DNA of 64,000 nucleotides from Tragulus kanchil (taxonomy: Eukaryota > Chordata > Mammalia > Artiodactyla > Tragulidae): the NCBI GenBank assembly GCA_022376925.1, contig JAIOJX010000031.1, forward strand, positions 137,038,854 to 137,102,853. The letters run 5' to 3'. Shown piece after piece: positions 11,135-23,475 of this stretch. Numbering within the stretch: position 1 is the first letter of the stretch; each line of letters begins with the position of its first letter. The notes beneath the pieces are model-generated. The model was not told the DNA's origin. It saw only the letters and a list, made by a program, of their open reading frames with translations, and did not search any database. A program made the position numbers and the translations under genes.

Positions 11135-13394
11135 AATCAACCCATTGTTCATATCTCAGGGCTCTTAGTTCATTAAAATTGAAATTATTTCATCTTGACA
11201 TTGAGCTTTTGAAATGTTGAAAGAATAAATTATCTTATTCTGTAATATTTAATAACAATGAGAAAATTATTATACTAATAAAACTCCTGAGAAAATATTT
11301 AAATCAGTTTTCACATGTGTTATTTTCTCTTTTCTCCAAATTATCAAAAGATAGAATTTTCATCCTCACTCACTAGCTGCATAGACTGAGGCACAGGTAG
11401 TAACTTTTTATATGCCTTTTCTCATTGCAGTCCTCAAATCCAGCCACACAGTTCTGTATTTTTGCCTCGGGCAGAGCCCCCTCTTAAAAGAAAGTAAACA
11501 GGGGCTTCCCTGGTGATCCAGTGAGTAGAGTCCGCCTTGCACTGCAAGGGGTGCCGGTTCCATCTCTGGCACAGGAAGATCCCACATGCCACGGTGTGTC
11601 CAATTACGAACCAGTGCTCTGGAGCACATGTGCCCAGAGCCAGTGCTCTGCAATGAGAGAGGCCACTGCAATGGGAGGCCCACATAGGCCAAAGAACAAA
11701 GACGGATGAAAATAAATAAATGAAAGACCAATAAAAGTGGCCAAAAAAAAAAAAAGAAAGAAAGTAAACAGTCTTTGGAAAGCTATTATTCCTTGAATTT
11801 TAGACCCGGTAGTATATCTGAAAATACAGTTAATTCTACGACACATGAACATGTGAGAAGGTTTTGGAGATCTCTGAGGTCACTGGCATCTGGCATTTGG
11901 AGAGGAGGTGGGTTAAGGTTAGTCATGTCCATTCTGTGCACTATCTAGAGGTGGTTGTGGCCTATGATCCTGAGACTCTGTTCCCCAGAGCAGAATCCTG
12001 GAGGCTTGGAACCTATCCTGAGGCTGTGGCTGAACCATTGCTCACGAAACTAGCACACCTCCCAGGGAAACAGACAGTTACAGAGTTGGGTACAGGAGGA
12101 AAGCCTGACAACCCTCCTTCCGGTGTATTAAGTCTGCTCATTGACTGCATCTTAACCTTTTTATAAAAGGGAATGAAAATGGAGCATTCCAAGTTTGCAT
12201 TTGCTCATTTATGAAATGCCACCCTGAGAACTGAAGTAATACTGCTTTCTACAAAGCACTTTCAGAATCAACCCATTGTTCATATCTCAGGGCTCTTAGT
12301 TCATTAAAATTGAAATTATTTCATCTTGACATTGAGCTTTTGAAATGTTGAAAGAATAAATTATCTTATTCTGTAATATTTAATAACAATGAGAAAATTA
12401 TTATACTAATAAAACTCCTGAGAAAATATTTAAATCAGTTTTCACATGTGTTATTTTCTCTTTTCTCCAAATTATCAAAAGATAGAATTTTCATCCTCAC
12501 TCACTAGCTGCATAGACTGAGGCACAGGTAGTAACTTTTTATATGCCTTTTCTCATTGCAGTCCTCAAATCCAGCCACACAGTTCTGTATTTTTGCCTCG
12601 GGCAGAGCCCCCTCTTAAAAGAAAGTAAACAGGGGCTTCCCTGGTGATCCAGTGAGTAGAGTCCGCCTTGCACTGCAAGGGGTGCCGGTTCCATCTCTGG
12701 CACAGGAAGATCCCACATGCCACGGTGTGTCCAATTACGAACCAGTGCTCTGGAGCACATGTGCCCAGAGCCAGTGCTCTGCAATGAGAGAGGCCACTGC
12801 AATGGGAGGCCCACATAGGCCAAAGAACAAAGACGGATGAAAATAAATAAATGAAAGACCAATAAAAGTGGCCAAAAAAAAAAAGAAAGAAAGTAAACAG
12901 TCTTTGGAAAGCTATTATTCCTTGAATTTTAGACCCGGTAGTATATCTGAAAATACAGTTAATTCTACGACACATGAACATGTGAGAAGGTTTTGGAGAT
13001 CTCTGAGGTCACTGGCATCTGGCATTTGGAGAGGAGGTGGGTTAAGGTTAGTCATGTCCATTCTGTGCACTATCTAGAGGTGGTTGTGGCCTATGATCCT
13101 GAGACTCTGTTCCCCAGAGCAGAATCCTGGAGGCTTGGAACCTATCCTGAGGCTGTGGCTGAACCATTGCTCACGAAACTAGCACACCTCCCAGGGAAAC
13201 AGACAGTTACAGAGTTGGGTACAGGAGGAAAGCCTGACAACCCTCCTTCCGGTGTATTAAGTCTGCTCATTGACTGCATCTTAACCTTTTTATAAAAGGG
13301 AATGAAAATGGAGCATTCCAAGTTTGCATTTGCTCATTTATGAAATGCCACCCTGAGAACTGAAGTAATACTGCTTTCTACAAAGCACTTTCAG
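11135..13394. repeat. Tandem duplication 4 (about 1,130 bp x2)
   Basis: Copies 11135-12265 and 12266-13394. They differ by two A's in the poly-A tail of the SINE. The start overlaps the end of duplication 3, so the segment beginning AATCAACCC occurs three times (10069, 11135, 12266). Confidence 0.96.
11502..11756 (+). mobile_element. tRNA-derived SINE, short form
   Basis: Same body as the element at 106-442 but without the C-rich tail; ends AGTGGCC plus poly-A. Flanked by a 15-bp direct repeat AAAGAAAGTAAACAG (11487-11501 and 11757-11771). Copied at about 12633-12885. Confidence 0.85.
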
Positions 13395-14433
13395 ATCACC
13401 TCAAGCTCTCTGGAATGAAATCACGGTTTAGTCATCATTGCTTCCAGGAACAATGATGTGCCTTCTGTTTGCTTTCTTCTTTACAAACTGACATTTTAAT
13501 AAAAGTAATCTCACTTGGACTAACTGGTTGGTACCACTTGTGTTTCAGTAAACTAGCAGTCCTCAGTTTGCACTCCATCACACAGTTGGGGCAGAAGACC
13601 TCCGTTCTGCTTTCTCCTCTCATGGCAGAAAACACAAGGCCTCTTTGATGCCCTCTTCTTATTCCTGCCTCTTGACACTGTGCCCTGCACAAGGAAGAGA
13701 GAGGGAAGGAGGAGGCGGAGAGGATGCACACTCTTCTGGGAGGCAGAGTGCTAAGATGGGAGGAGAGAGAGGGAGCAGAGTATTTATTCCTCTTGCCCAA
13801 CCTCAGCAGCACTTTAGGCTTGAATTTTCTTTGCCATTTCTTCTCTGCTTTCTCATTTCGCCGGCTGGTGGGCAGCCTTGTTTATTCCCCTCCACAAGCC
13901 AGAGATAAACAGTGTTTTAGCATTCACTGGGTCCCTGACTATGCCAGGAAAAGTGGGCTTCAGTACAACTATATGTCCTTGTACTTGCCTTTGAAAAAGT
14001 TACAGTACTGTTAAAGAGTGAAAACTTCCACATGAGAAACTGTAAACAAACTGAAGAATACTCAAATACTAAACTGTACAGACTATGCACTAAAGTAAAA
14101 CTGGTTTCTCTGGGGAGTTTCTAGCCCTCAAGTTATTCAGAATAATTTTATCTTAATAGTTATTTGTATTCCTTCCTTGCTTTTATCCACTCACCTCCAT
14201 TCCCCTTACTGGGACCCTCACCTGCCCTTGTATTTTAGACGAGACTGAACCATCATGAACTCCAGTGGGAGTCATACTTTGAAGGCCATTTTAATAAATA
14301 GCAGGAATAGTTATTCTACCTAATTCCCTAGCTTTCATAGAGTAATTTCAGCCTGCCAGTCATCCTGAGCCTTGAATCATTTTTATCTGTTAATAGCTAG
14401 AACATTTTTACAATAAAATTCTGCCACCTGTAG
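13395..14433 (+). other. PHKB intron, nothing recognised
   Basis: Single-copy intron before exon about 28. It includes a purine-rich stretch near 13690-13775 (GGGAAGGAGGAGGCGGAG). Open frames here look accidental. Confidence 0.5.
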
Positions 14434-14636
14434 GTAACTCTGGGTGCCTTTGGGCACGAAGAAGAAGTTATTTCTAATCCTTTGTCTCCAAGAGTGATTA
14501 AGAACATCATCTATTACAAGTGTAACACCCATGACGAGAGGGAGGCGGTCATTCAGCAAGAACTGGTCATCCATATTGGCTGGATCATCTCTAATAACCC
14601 AGAATTATTCAGTGGCATGCTGAAAATACGAATTGG
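14434..14636 (+). CDS. PHKB: PHKB coding exon (about exon 28)
   Basis: The 203-bp exon after CACCTGTAG and before GTGAGT encodes 67 residues plus two bases (GG) of a Gly codon. It starts [20 protein letters not shown] and ends [13 protein letters not shown]. This is the common exon downstream of the two alternatives, in the conserved C-terminal half of the beta subunit. If both alternatives were skipped, the TG of the upstream exon would join GTAACT, giving TGG TAA, an immediate stop. The part from 14446 on is duplicated in damaged form at 15589-15750. Confidence 0.96.
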
Positions 14637-15200
14637 GTGAGTAAAGCACTTTGCATTTGCATAAAGAGAATTGTTCAAGTTGTCCTCGGCCTCTCTGAGG
14701 GAAGTGCCACCCCAGACCTAGTGGATATTTAGGAAAGTGCATCTCCCCCTAAGTCATAGAGACAACATCTGGTGGTATGAAGAAATGAACACTGTTGGCT
14801 TGAAAAAAAAAGTCTGCTGTTTATTTAACTCCAACACGTTAAGAAGAGAAGGAGCTCTGTTCTCTGGTAAAGTCAAACACCAGGAGTTTAAACAGGTGTG
14901 TCATGTTAAAAAATAAATAAATAAACAACACTCTCCACTGTGTACAATACTTGTAAAAATTCCTATAAATGGATGGGCCTTAAGAATAAAATGATTTTTT
15001 AGTAAAACTTGCATCCAGCAGAACTGAGCACAAGTTCTGACCTCTGTTCATCATCTCAGTGGTCTAGGGCCAACTGGCAGAACCTCCCTTCTACTTTCAC
15101 TCCTTTATGTGAGATAAAACAAGATAATATTTTTAAAGAGGCCTACCATAACCGAATAAATATAAATGCTTATTTTCATTTATTTTAGATTTTTGCCTCT

Positions 15201-15446
15201 TTTATTATTTTTTTATTGATTTTCATCCATATTTATTCTTTGGCCTGTGTGGGCCTCCCATTGCAGTGGTCTCTCTCACTGCAGAGAACTATCTCTGGGC
15301 ACATGTGCTCCAGAGCGCTAGCACGTAATTGGACCCACTGGTCCAGCCTCTTCTTGGCACGTGGGATCTTCCTGGACCAGGGATCGATCTGGTGCCCCTT
15401 GCGCTGCAAGGAGGACTCTTTACCCACTGGACCACCACGGAAACCA
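15201..15446 (-). mobile_element. tRNA-derived SINE, short form
   Basis: Minus-strand element: TTTCATCCATATTTATTCTT at its 3' end, CACTGGACCACCACGGAA at its head. Copied at 16315-16560, and its head a third time at about 17569-17647. Confidence 0.82.
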
Positions 15447-15589
15447 TCTTTTCATTTTTAAAATGTGTTTTTGTTCAAACATCACATGAATATGTTCTAA
15501 CTGTGAAGAGTCAAGCAATACTTGAGCATATAAAGTAGCCTAGTATGTGACCAATTTAGGGGTTGTTCCTCAAATATTTGAAAAAAAGT

Positions 15590-15750
15590 CCTTTGGGCAC
15601 GAAGAAGAAGTTATTTCTAATCTTTTAAAAACTCCATTACAAGCCCCATGAGAGGGAGGCGGTCATTCAGCAAGAACTGGTCATCCATATTGGCTGGATC
15701 ATCTCTAATAACCCAGAATTATTCAGTGGCATGCTGAAAATACGAATTGG
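15590..15750 (+). pseudogene. PHKB: Damaged second copy of PHKB exon about 28
   Basis: Partial repeat of 14447-14636. The first 33 bp match, the next stretch is scrambled and shortened by about 29 bp net, and the final 101 bp plus the GTGAGT donor match exactly. The acceptor and the first 13 exon bases are absent, and the net deletion is not a multiple of three. The damage is confined to the first 60 bp after the duplication junction, as expected of a low-quality contig end and not of a decaying gene copy. Confidence 0.85.
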
Positions 15751-16479
15751 GTGAGTAAAGCACTTTGCATTTGCATAAAGAGAATTGTTCAAGTTGTCCT
15801 CGGCCTCTCTGAGGGAAGTGCCACCCCAGACCTAGTGGATATTTAGGAAAGTGCATCTCCCCCTAAGTCATAGAGACAACATCTGGTGGTATGAAGAAAT
15901 GAACACTGTTGGCTTGAAAAAAAAAGTCTGCTGTTTATTTAACTCCAACACGTTAAGAAGAGAAGGAGCTCTGTTCTCTGGTAAAGTCAAACACCAGGAG
16001 TTTAAACAGGTGTGTCATGTTAAAAAATAAATAAATAAACAACACTCTCCACTGTGTACAATACTTGTAAAAATTCCTATAAATGGATGGGCCTTAAGAA
16101 TAAAATGATTTTTTAGTAAAACTTGCATCCAGCAGAACTGAGCACAAGTTCTGACCTCTGTTCATCATCTCAGTGGTCTAGGGCCAACTGGCAGAACCTC
16201 CCTTCTACTTTCACTCCTTTATGTGAGATAAAACAAGATAATATTTTTAAAGAGGCCTACCATAACCGAATAAATATAAATGCTTATTTTCATTTATTTT
16301 AGATTTTTGCCTCTTTTATTATTTTTTTATTGATTTTCATCCATATTTATTCTTTGGCCTGTGTGGGCCTCCCATTGCAGTGGTCTCTCTCACTGCAGAG
16401 AACTATCTCTGGGCACATGTGCTCCAGAGCGCTAGCACGTAATTGGACCCACTGGTCCAGCCTCTTCTTGGCACGTGGG

Positions 16480-18654
16480 ATCTTCCTGGACCAGGGATCG
16501 ATCTGGTGCCCCTTGCGCTGCAAGGAGGACTCTTTACCCACTGGACCACCACGGAAACCATCTTTTCATTTTTAAAATGTGTTTTTGTTCAAACATCACA
16601 TGAATATGTTCTAACTGTGAAGAGTCAAGCAATACTTGAGCATATAAAGTAGCCTAGTATGTGACCAATTTAGGGGTTGTTCCTCAAATATTTGAAAAAA
16701 AGATGTATCCTAGCCACAGCAACCTGACAAGAAAAAGAAGTAAAAGGTATCCAAATCAGAAGAGAAGAGGTAAGTTTGTCACTTTATATAGATGACATGT
16801 TATTATGTATAGAAAACCCTAAGGACTCCACGGGCTTCCCTTGCGGTTCAGATGATAAAGAATCCACTTGCAATGTGGAAACCCATATTCAATCCCCGGG
16901 TCAGGAATATCTGGAGAAAGGAATGGCTACCCACTCCAGTATCTTGCCTAGAGAATTCCACAGGCAGAGGAGCCTGCAAGCTACAGTCCATGGGTTCACA
17001 AAGAGTCCGGCACACCTGAGTGACTAACACATGCAAACAAGGGCTCCACACAGAAACTACTAGGTCTAATAAATGAATTCAGCCAAGTAGCAGGATACAA
17101 GATCAACATTCAGAAATCGATTACATTCACTTATACTAACACTGAAATATCAAGTAATGTTTAAAAAAAGGAAAAAAAAGCTTTTGAAATTGTACCCGCC
17201 ACAAGTAAATACCTAGGAATAAACCTGACCAAAGAGGTGAAAGTCTTATATACTGAGAACTATAAAACATTAATAGAATTGATAAAAGAGGATTCAAAGA
17301 ATTGGAAAGATAACCCATGCTCTTTGACTGGAAGAATTAATATTGTTAAAATGGGAATATCACCCAAAGCAATCTACAGACTTAATATGATCCCTATCCA
17401 ATTACCCATGAAATTTTTCACAGAACTAGAACAAATAATTCAAAAATGTATATGGAACTATAAAAGATCCAGAATTGATAGAGCAACCCTGAGGAGGAAA
17501 GACACGTAACTCAGACTTCAGACAGTACTACAAAGCTATAATAATCAAAACAGTGTGGTAATAATCAATCTTCCTGGACCAGGGATCGATCTGGTGCCCC
17601 TTGCGCTGCAAGGAGGACTCTTTACCCACTGGACCACCACGGAAACCATCTTTTCATTTTTAAAATGTGTTTTGTTCAAACATCACATGAATATGTTCTA
17701 ACTGTGAAGAGTCAAGCAATACTTGAGCATATAAAGTAGCCTAGTATGTGACCAATTTAGGGGTTGTTCCTCAAATATTTGAAAAAAAGATGTATCCTAG
17801 CCACAGCAACCTGACAAGAAAAAGAAGTAAAAGGTATCCAAATCAGAAGAGAAGAGGTAAGTTTGTCACTTTATATAGATGACATGTTATTATGTATAGA
17901 AAACCCTAAGGACTCCACGGGCTTCCCTTGCGGTTCAGATGATAAAGAATCCACTTGCAATGTGGAAACCCATATTCAATCCCCGGGTCAGGAATATCTG
18001 GAGAAAGGAATGGCTACCCACTCCAGTATCTTGCCTAGAGAATTCCACAGGCAGAGGAGCCTGCAAGCTACAGTCCATGGGTTCACAAAGAGTCCGGCAC
18101 ACCTGAGTGACTAACACATGCAAACAAGGGCTCCACACAGAAACTACTAGGTCTAATAAATGAATTCAGCCAAGTAGCAGGATACAAGATCAACATTCAG
18201 AAATCGATTACATTCACTTATACTAACACTGAAATATCAAGTAATGTTTAAAAAAAGGAAAAAAAAGCTTTTGAAATTGTACCCGCCACAAGTAAATACC
18301 TAGGAATAAACCTGACCAAAGAGGTGAAAGTCTTATATACTGAGAACTATAAAACATTAATAGAATTGATAAAAGAGGATTCAAAGAATTGGAAAGATAA
18401 CCCATGCTCTTTGACTGGAAGAATTAATATTGTTAAAATGGGAATATCACCCAAAGCAATCTACAGACTTAATATGATCCCTATCCAATTACCCATGAAA
18501 TTTTTCACAGAACTAGAACAAATAATTCAAAAATGTATATGGAACTATAAAAGATCCAGAATTGATAGAGCAACCCTGAGGAGGAAAGACACGTAACTCA
18601 GACTTCAGACAGTACTACAAAGCTATAATAATCAAAACAGTGTGGTAATAATCA
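16480..18654. repeat. Tandem duplication 6 (1,088 and 1,087 bp)
   Basis: Copies 16480-17567 and 17568-18654. The only difference I see is one T in a T-run. It starts inside a SINE that already belongs to duplication 5, so that SINE end occurs three times. The bulk is an L1 ORF2 remnant with an inserted Bov-tA. Confidence 0.96.
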
Positions 18655-19545
18655 AAAACAGGCATATAGATCAATGGAATAGAGAACCCAGAAAGAACCC
18701 CATACACCTACAGTCAATTAATCTTGAAAAAAGAAGGCAAGAATATAAAATGAGAAAAAATAGTCTCTTCAGAAAGTGGTGCTGGGAAGGTTGGACAGCT
18801 GCACGTACATCAATGAAGTCAGAACACACCCTCACATCCTGCACAAAAACAAAGTCAAAATGGCTGAAAGACTTCAACTTAAGACATGATACCATAAAAC
18901 TCCTAGAAGACAATAGGAAAAACATGCTCTGACTTAAATTATACCAATGTTTTCTAAAGTCAGTCTCCTAAGACAATAGAAACAAAAACAAAAATAAATG
19001 GGACCTAATCAAACTTACATATCTTTGCACAGCAGAAGAAACCATTAAAAAACAAAAAGGAAAAGACAACCTATGGAATGGGAGAAATTATTTGCAAATG
19101 ATGTGACAAGGGCTTAATCTTAAAAATATACAAACAGCTCATTCAATAAAAATAGTAATAAGAAACCTAATGGAAAATGAGAAGACCATAATAGACATTT
19201 TTCCAAAGAAGACATACAGATGGCCAGGGGTCACAGGAAAAGATGCTCAACATCACAACTTATAAGAGAAATGCCAATCAGGACAGCAATGAGGTACCTA
19301 CTACCTCACATTGGTCAGAATGGCCGTCATTAAATGGTGGAGAGGGTGGGGAGAAAAGGAACTCTCCTACACTGTTGGTGGAAATATAAGTTGGTACAGC
19401 AGCTATGGAAAGTAATATAGATGTTCCTGTGAGAACTGAAAATAGCATTATTAGTACCATGCTATCCAGCAATACCACCCCCAGACCTATACCCAGACAA
19501 AACTTTAATTCAAAAGATACATGTACTCTTATGTTCACAGTTTCA
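16705..19545 (+). mobile_element. L1 LINE remnant (ORF2 part)
   Basis: Broken reverse-transcriptase region: LYIDDMLLCIENPKDST near 16780 (the family has FADD here). Then, at 17237-17509, a frame with [40 protein letters not shown] and FIWN-like CIWNYKR, and at 18642-18932 FRKWCWEGWTA. Stops and frameshifts break it. A Bov-tA sits in it and tandem duplication 6 repeats its first part. Not active. Confidence 0.85.
16830..17035 (+). mobile_element. Bov-tA SINE inside L1
   Basis: GGGCTTCCCTTGCGGTTCAG head, Bov-A body (GGCTACCCACTCCAGTATCT), ends GAGTGACTAACACATGCAAA. Flanked by similar CTCCAC sequences. Copied at 17917-18122. Confidence 0.83.
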
Positions 19546-19591
19546 CTGAAAAGAATATATTGAGTCTCTATCAGACACAAATACATGTGAA

Positions 19592-19609
19592 TGTGTGTGT
19601 GTGTGTGTG
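19592..19609. repeat. (TG)9 microsatellite
   Basis: Uninterrupted TG run, repeated at about 20683-20700 by tandem duplication 7. Confidence 0.9.
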
Positions 19610-19789
19610 AATAAGTGGGAATATAGTTTGCTAATTGTGTAATGAGATCAATATGTTTACTATTTCTGTTCTACTGACTTGATTGCTAATAAATTGTAAA
19701 TTTTTATTATGATTATGAATTTGCCAATGTCTCCTTGCATTTTTATCAGCTTTGCTTTATGTTTTTTAAAGCTTTCATTCTGTCATATT

Positions 19790-19938
19790 TTTTAATTATT
19801 TTTATTATTATTTATTTATTTGGCTATGCTGGGTCTTAGTTGTGGCATGTGGGATCTAGTTCCCTGACCAGGGATCAAACCTGGGCACTCTGCATTGAGA
19901 ACACAGAGTCTTAACCACTGGACCACCAGGGAAGTCCT
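19790..19938 (-). mobile_element. CHR-type SINE
   Basis: TTTGGCTATGCTGGGTCTTA, GTTCCCTGACCAGGGATCAA and ACTGGACCACCAGGGAAGTC are the minus strand of a CHR tRNA-derived SINE. Copied at about 20883-21031. Confidence 0.85.
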
Positions 19939-20019
19939 TCATTCTGTTATAGTTTTAATGATGTGACTTTACTTGTGTCATTTATTTTCTCATTGAACTA
20001 TTTTTAAAAGCTATTTTTA

Positions 20020-20260
20020 ATTATTTTTAATTTTAAACATCTACAAAAGTATAGAAAATAGCATAATAAAGCTGATACTAATACTGAGCTTCAACAATAT
20101 CATCATATGGTTGATTTGATTTCACTCATCTGCCCTCCTATCCATGCATCCACACCCCCCTCTGATTTAAAGCAAGCCTGTCATATCATTTGATCTTTAA
20201 ATATGTCAGTATGTGTGTCTAAGACATAGAGACTTTTACAAAGCACAGCCATGATCCTAT
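20020..20260 (-). mobile_element. Old LINE-1 3' UTR-like sequence
   Basis: AT-rich stretch with AAAAGTATAGAAAATAGCAT, TTCAACAATATCATCATATG and AAAGCAAGCCTGTCATATCA, resembling an antisense old L1 3' end. Diverged; repeated at about 21113-21353. Confidence 0.4.
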
Positions 20261-21783
20261 TACAATGTATAAAATATGACCAATGAATCTTTTTAATATT
20301 ACTAGTATATTACTTTTTGTTTAATGTTACTGCATTCTCTTCTTGTTATTAGCTTGACGTAATGTTCTCCATTCTTTTACCTTCAGTGTTCTTTTATCAT
20401 TTTGTATAGCTCTGTCTTTTATATTTAACAGCTATGCTGTTTTTACTTTTAGTCCAACCTGAGAGTGTCATTTAATAGAAATATATGTCATATTTTTGCC
20501 ATTTTGTTTATATATTGACTTAATCCGTTTTTTTTCATTTTTTTAATAGAAATTATCCAGCAATACCACCCCCAGACCTATACCCAGACAAAACTTTAAT
20601 TCAAAAGATACATGTACTCTTATGTTCACAGTTTCACTGAAAAGAATATATTGAGTCTCTATCAGACACAAATACATGTGAATGTGTGTGTGTGTGTGTG
20701 AATAAGTGGGAATATAGTTTGCTAATTGTGTAATGAGATCAATATGTTTACTATTTCTGTTCTACTGACTTGATTGCTAATAAATTGTAAATTTTTATTA
20801 TGATTATGAATTTGCCAATGTCTCCTTGCATTTTTATCAGCTTTGCTTTATGTTTTTTAAAGCTTTCATTCTGTCATATTTTTTTTAATTATTTTTATTA
20901 TTATTTATTTATTTGGCTATGCTGGGTCTTAGTTGTGGCATGTGGGATCTAGTTCCCTGACCAGGGATCAAACCTGGGCACTCTGCATTGAGAACACAGA
21001 GTCTTAACCACTGGACCACCAGGGAAGTCCTTCATTCTGTTATAGTTTTAATGATGTGACTTTACTTGTGTCATTTATTTTCTCATTGAACTATTTTTAA
21101 AAGCTATTTTTAATTATTTTTAATTTTAAACATCTACAAAAGTATAGAAAATAGCATAATAAAGCTGATACTAATACTGAGCTTCAACAATATCATCATA
21201 TGGTTGATTTGATTTCACTCATCTGCCCTCCTATCCATGCATCCACACCCCCCTCTGATTTAAAGCAAGCCTGTCATATCATTTGATCTTTAAATATGTC
21301 AGTATGTGTGTCTAAGACATAGAGACTTTTACAAAGCACAGCCATGATCCTATTACAATGTATAAAATATGACCAATGAATCTTTTTAATATTACTAGTA
21401 TATTACTTTTTGTTTAATGTTACTGCATTCTCTTCTTGTTATTAGCTTGACGTAATGTTCTCCATTCTTTTACCTTCAGTGTTCTTTTATCATTTTGTAT
21501 AGCTCTGTCTTTTATATTTAACAGCTATGCTGTTTTTACTTTTAGTCCAACCTGAGAGTGTCATTTAATAGAAATATATGTCATATTTTTGCCATTTTGT
21601 TTATATATTGACTTAATCCTGTCATTTTATTTTGTTTTCTAGTTGCCCTGTTTTCTTCTTACTTTTTTCCTTTCTTCTTTATTGCTAGGTTGATTATACT
21701 TTCTTTTCTCAGTTTTAATTTCACATGTAACTATAAAGCACCTATTTATTCCTTCAAAAAAGTACATTAAAAACTACTTGCTT

Positions 21784-22048
21784 GGGCTTCCCCGGTGGTT
21801 CAGTGGGTAAAGAGTCTGCCTTGCAGTGCAACGGGCACTGGTTTGATCCTTGGCATGGGAAGATCCCACATGCTGCAGAGCAGCTCAACCACAGTGTCTA
21901 ATTACAAGCCGCCACTCTGGAGCGCATGTGCCCAGAGCCGGTGCTCTGCAATGAGGCCACTGCAGTGGGAAGCCCACACAGGCCAAAGACTAAAAGATGG
22001 ATGAAAATAAATAGAAAAATAAAAGAGGCATGATGGGGGGTGAGGGAA
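21784..22048 (+). mobile_element. tRNA-derived SINE, short form
   Basis: GGGCTTCCCCGGTGGTTCAG head, body with CTAATTACAAGCCGCCACTC, ends in AAATAAATAG. Flanked by the direct repeat AAACTACTT. Copied at 22975-23239. Confidence 0.82.
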
Positions 22049-22284
22049 ACTACTTATTGGGAAGTATTGCATGCCTCTTGAACCAATAATTCTCATTCTT
22101 AGAATATAGACATACTCTAACAGCAGTCTTCATTTCAGAGCCTTGTTTGAAGGAGTGAAACACCGGGAGTAACATAGATATCCATCAGTAGGAAATAGTC
22201 CACATAAGTTGTTAGCCATATAATAAACTGCTGTGCAGCCATTACAGGTAACAAGATAAGGTCAATACACTGGCATTTATAAAT

Positions 22285-22621
22285 TATTGTTGTTTAGTCA
22301 CTAAGTCATGTCTGACTCTTTGCAGCCCCATGAACTGCAGCTTGCCAGGCTTCCCTCTCCTCTGCCATCTCCCAGTTTGCTCAAGTTCATGTCCATTGAG
22401 TCAGTGATGCCATCTAACAATCTCACCCTTTGCCACCCTCTTCTCCTCCTGCCCTCAATCTTTCCCAGCATCAGGATCTTTTCCAGTGAGTGATCTCTTT
22501 GCATCAGGTAACCAAAGTATTGGAGCTTCAGCTTCAGCATCAGTCCCTCCAATTAATATTCAAGGTTAATTTTTTTTAGATCTTTGGTCTTCTTACATCC
22601 AGGAGACCCTCAAGAGTCTTC
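22285..22621 (-). mobile_element. BovB LINE 3' part, first copy (cut)
   Basis: The minus strand ends ...WGCKESDMT, as BovB ORF2 does, with ILMLGKIEGRRRRGWQ before it (frame 22301-22552). The copy is cut at 22621 by the tandem duplication junction. Confidence 0.85.
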
Positions 22622-23475
22622 TCTTCTTGTTATTAGCTTGACGTAATGTTCTCCATTCTTTTACCTTCAGTGTTCTTTTATCATTTTGTATAGCTCTGTC
22701 TTTTATATTTAACAGCTATGCTGTTCTTACTTTTAGTCCAACCTGAGAGTGTCATTTAATAGAAATATATGTCATATTTTTGCCATTTTGTTTATATATT
22801 GACTTAATCCTGTCATTTTATTTTGTTTTCTAGTTGCCCTGTTTTCTTCTTACTTTTTTCCTTTCTTCTTTATTGCTAGGTTGATTATACTTTCTTTTCT
22901 CAGTTTTAATTTCACATGTAACTATAAAGCACCTATTTATTCCTTCAAAAAAGTACATTAAAAACTACTTGCTTGGGCTTCCCCGGTGGTTCAGTGGGTA
23001 AAGAGTCTGCCTTGCAGTGCAACGGGCACTGGTTTGATCCTTGGCATGGGAAGATCCCACATGCTGCAGAGCAGCTCAACCACAGTGTCTAATTACAAGC
23101 CGCCACTCTGGAGCGCATGTGCCCAGAGCCGGTGCTCTGCAATGAGGCCACTGCAGTGGGAAGCCCACACAGGCCAAAGACTAAAAGATGGATGAAAATA
23201 AATAGAAAAATAAAAGAGGCATGATGGGGGGTGAGGGAAACTACTTATTGGGAAGTATTGCATGCCTCTTGAACCAATAATTCTCATTCTTAGAATATAG
23301 ACATACTCTAACAGCAGTCTTCATTTCAGAGCCTTGTTTGAAGGAGTGAAACACCGGGAGTAACATAGATATCCATCAGTAGGAAATAGTCCACATAAGT
23401 TGTTAGCCATATAATAAACTGCTGTGCAGCCATTACAGGTAACAAGATAAGGTCAATACACTGGCATTTATAAAT

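Larger units (their letters stand above)
9109..11240. repeat. Tandem duplication 3 (1,066 bp x2)
   Basis: Copies 9109-10174 and 10175-11240. The duplication begins 29 bases inside alternative exon B, so the second copy has a headless exon. Mismatches are limited to the first few dozen bases of the second copy. Both copies include an L2-like fragment. Confidence 0.96.
14446..16702. repeat. Tandem duplication 5 (1,143 and 1,114 bp)
   Basis: Copies 14446-15588 and 15589-16702. The second copy loses 29 bp net within its first 60 bp, inside exon about 28, then matches to the end. Both copies include a minus-strand SINE. Confidence 0.96.
19463..21650. repeat. Tandem duplication 7 (about 1,091 bp x2)
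   Basis: Copies 19463-20553 and 20554 to about 21650. The last 27 bases of the first copy (20527-20553) are a corrupted version of the sequence that follows 21619. A T-run differs by two bases. Contains a (TG)n run and a CHR SINE in each copy. Confidence 0.94.

Noticed and set aside
17237..18932. Reverse transcriptase gene
   Set aside because: These are short broken pieces of L1 ORF2 with stops, frameshifts and a nested Bov-tA. No intact frame.
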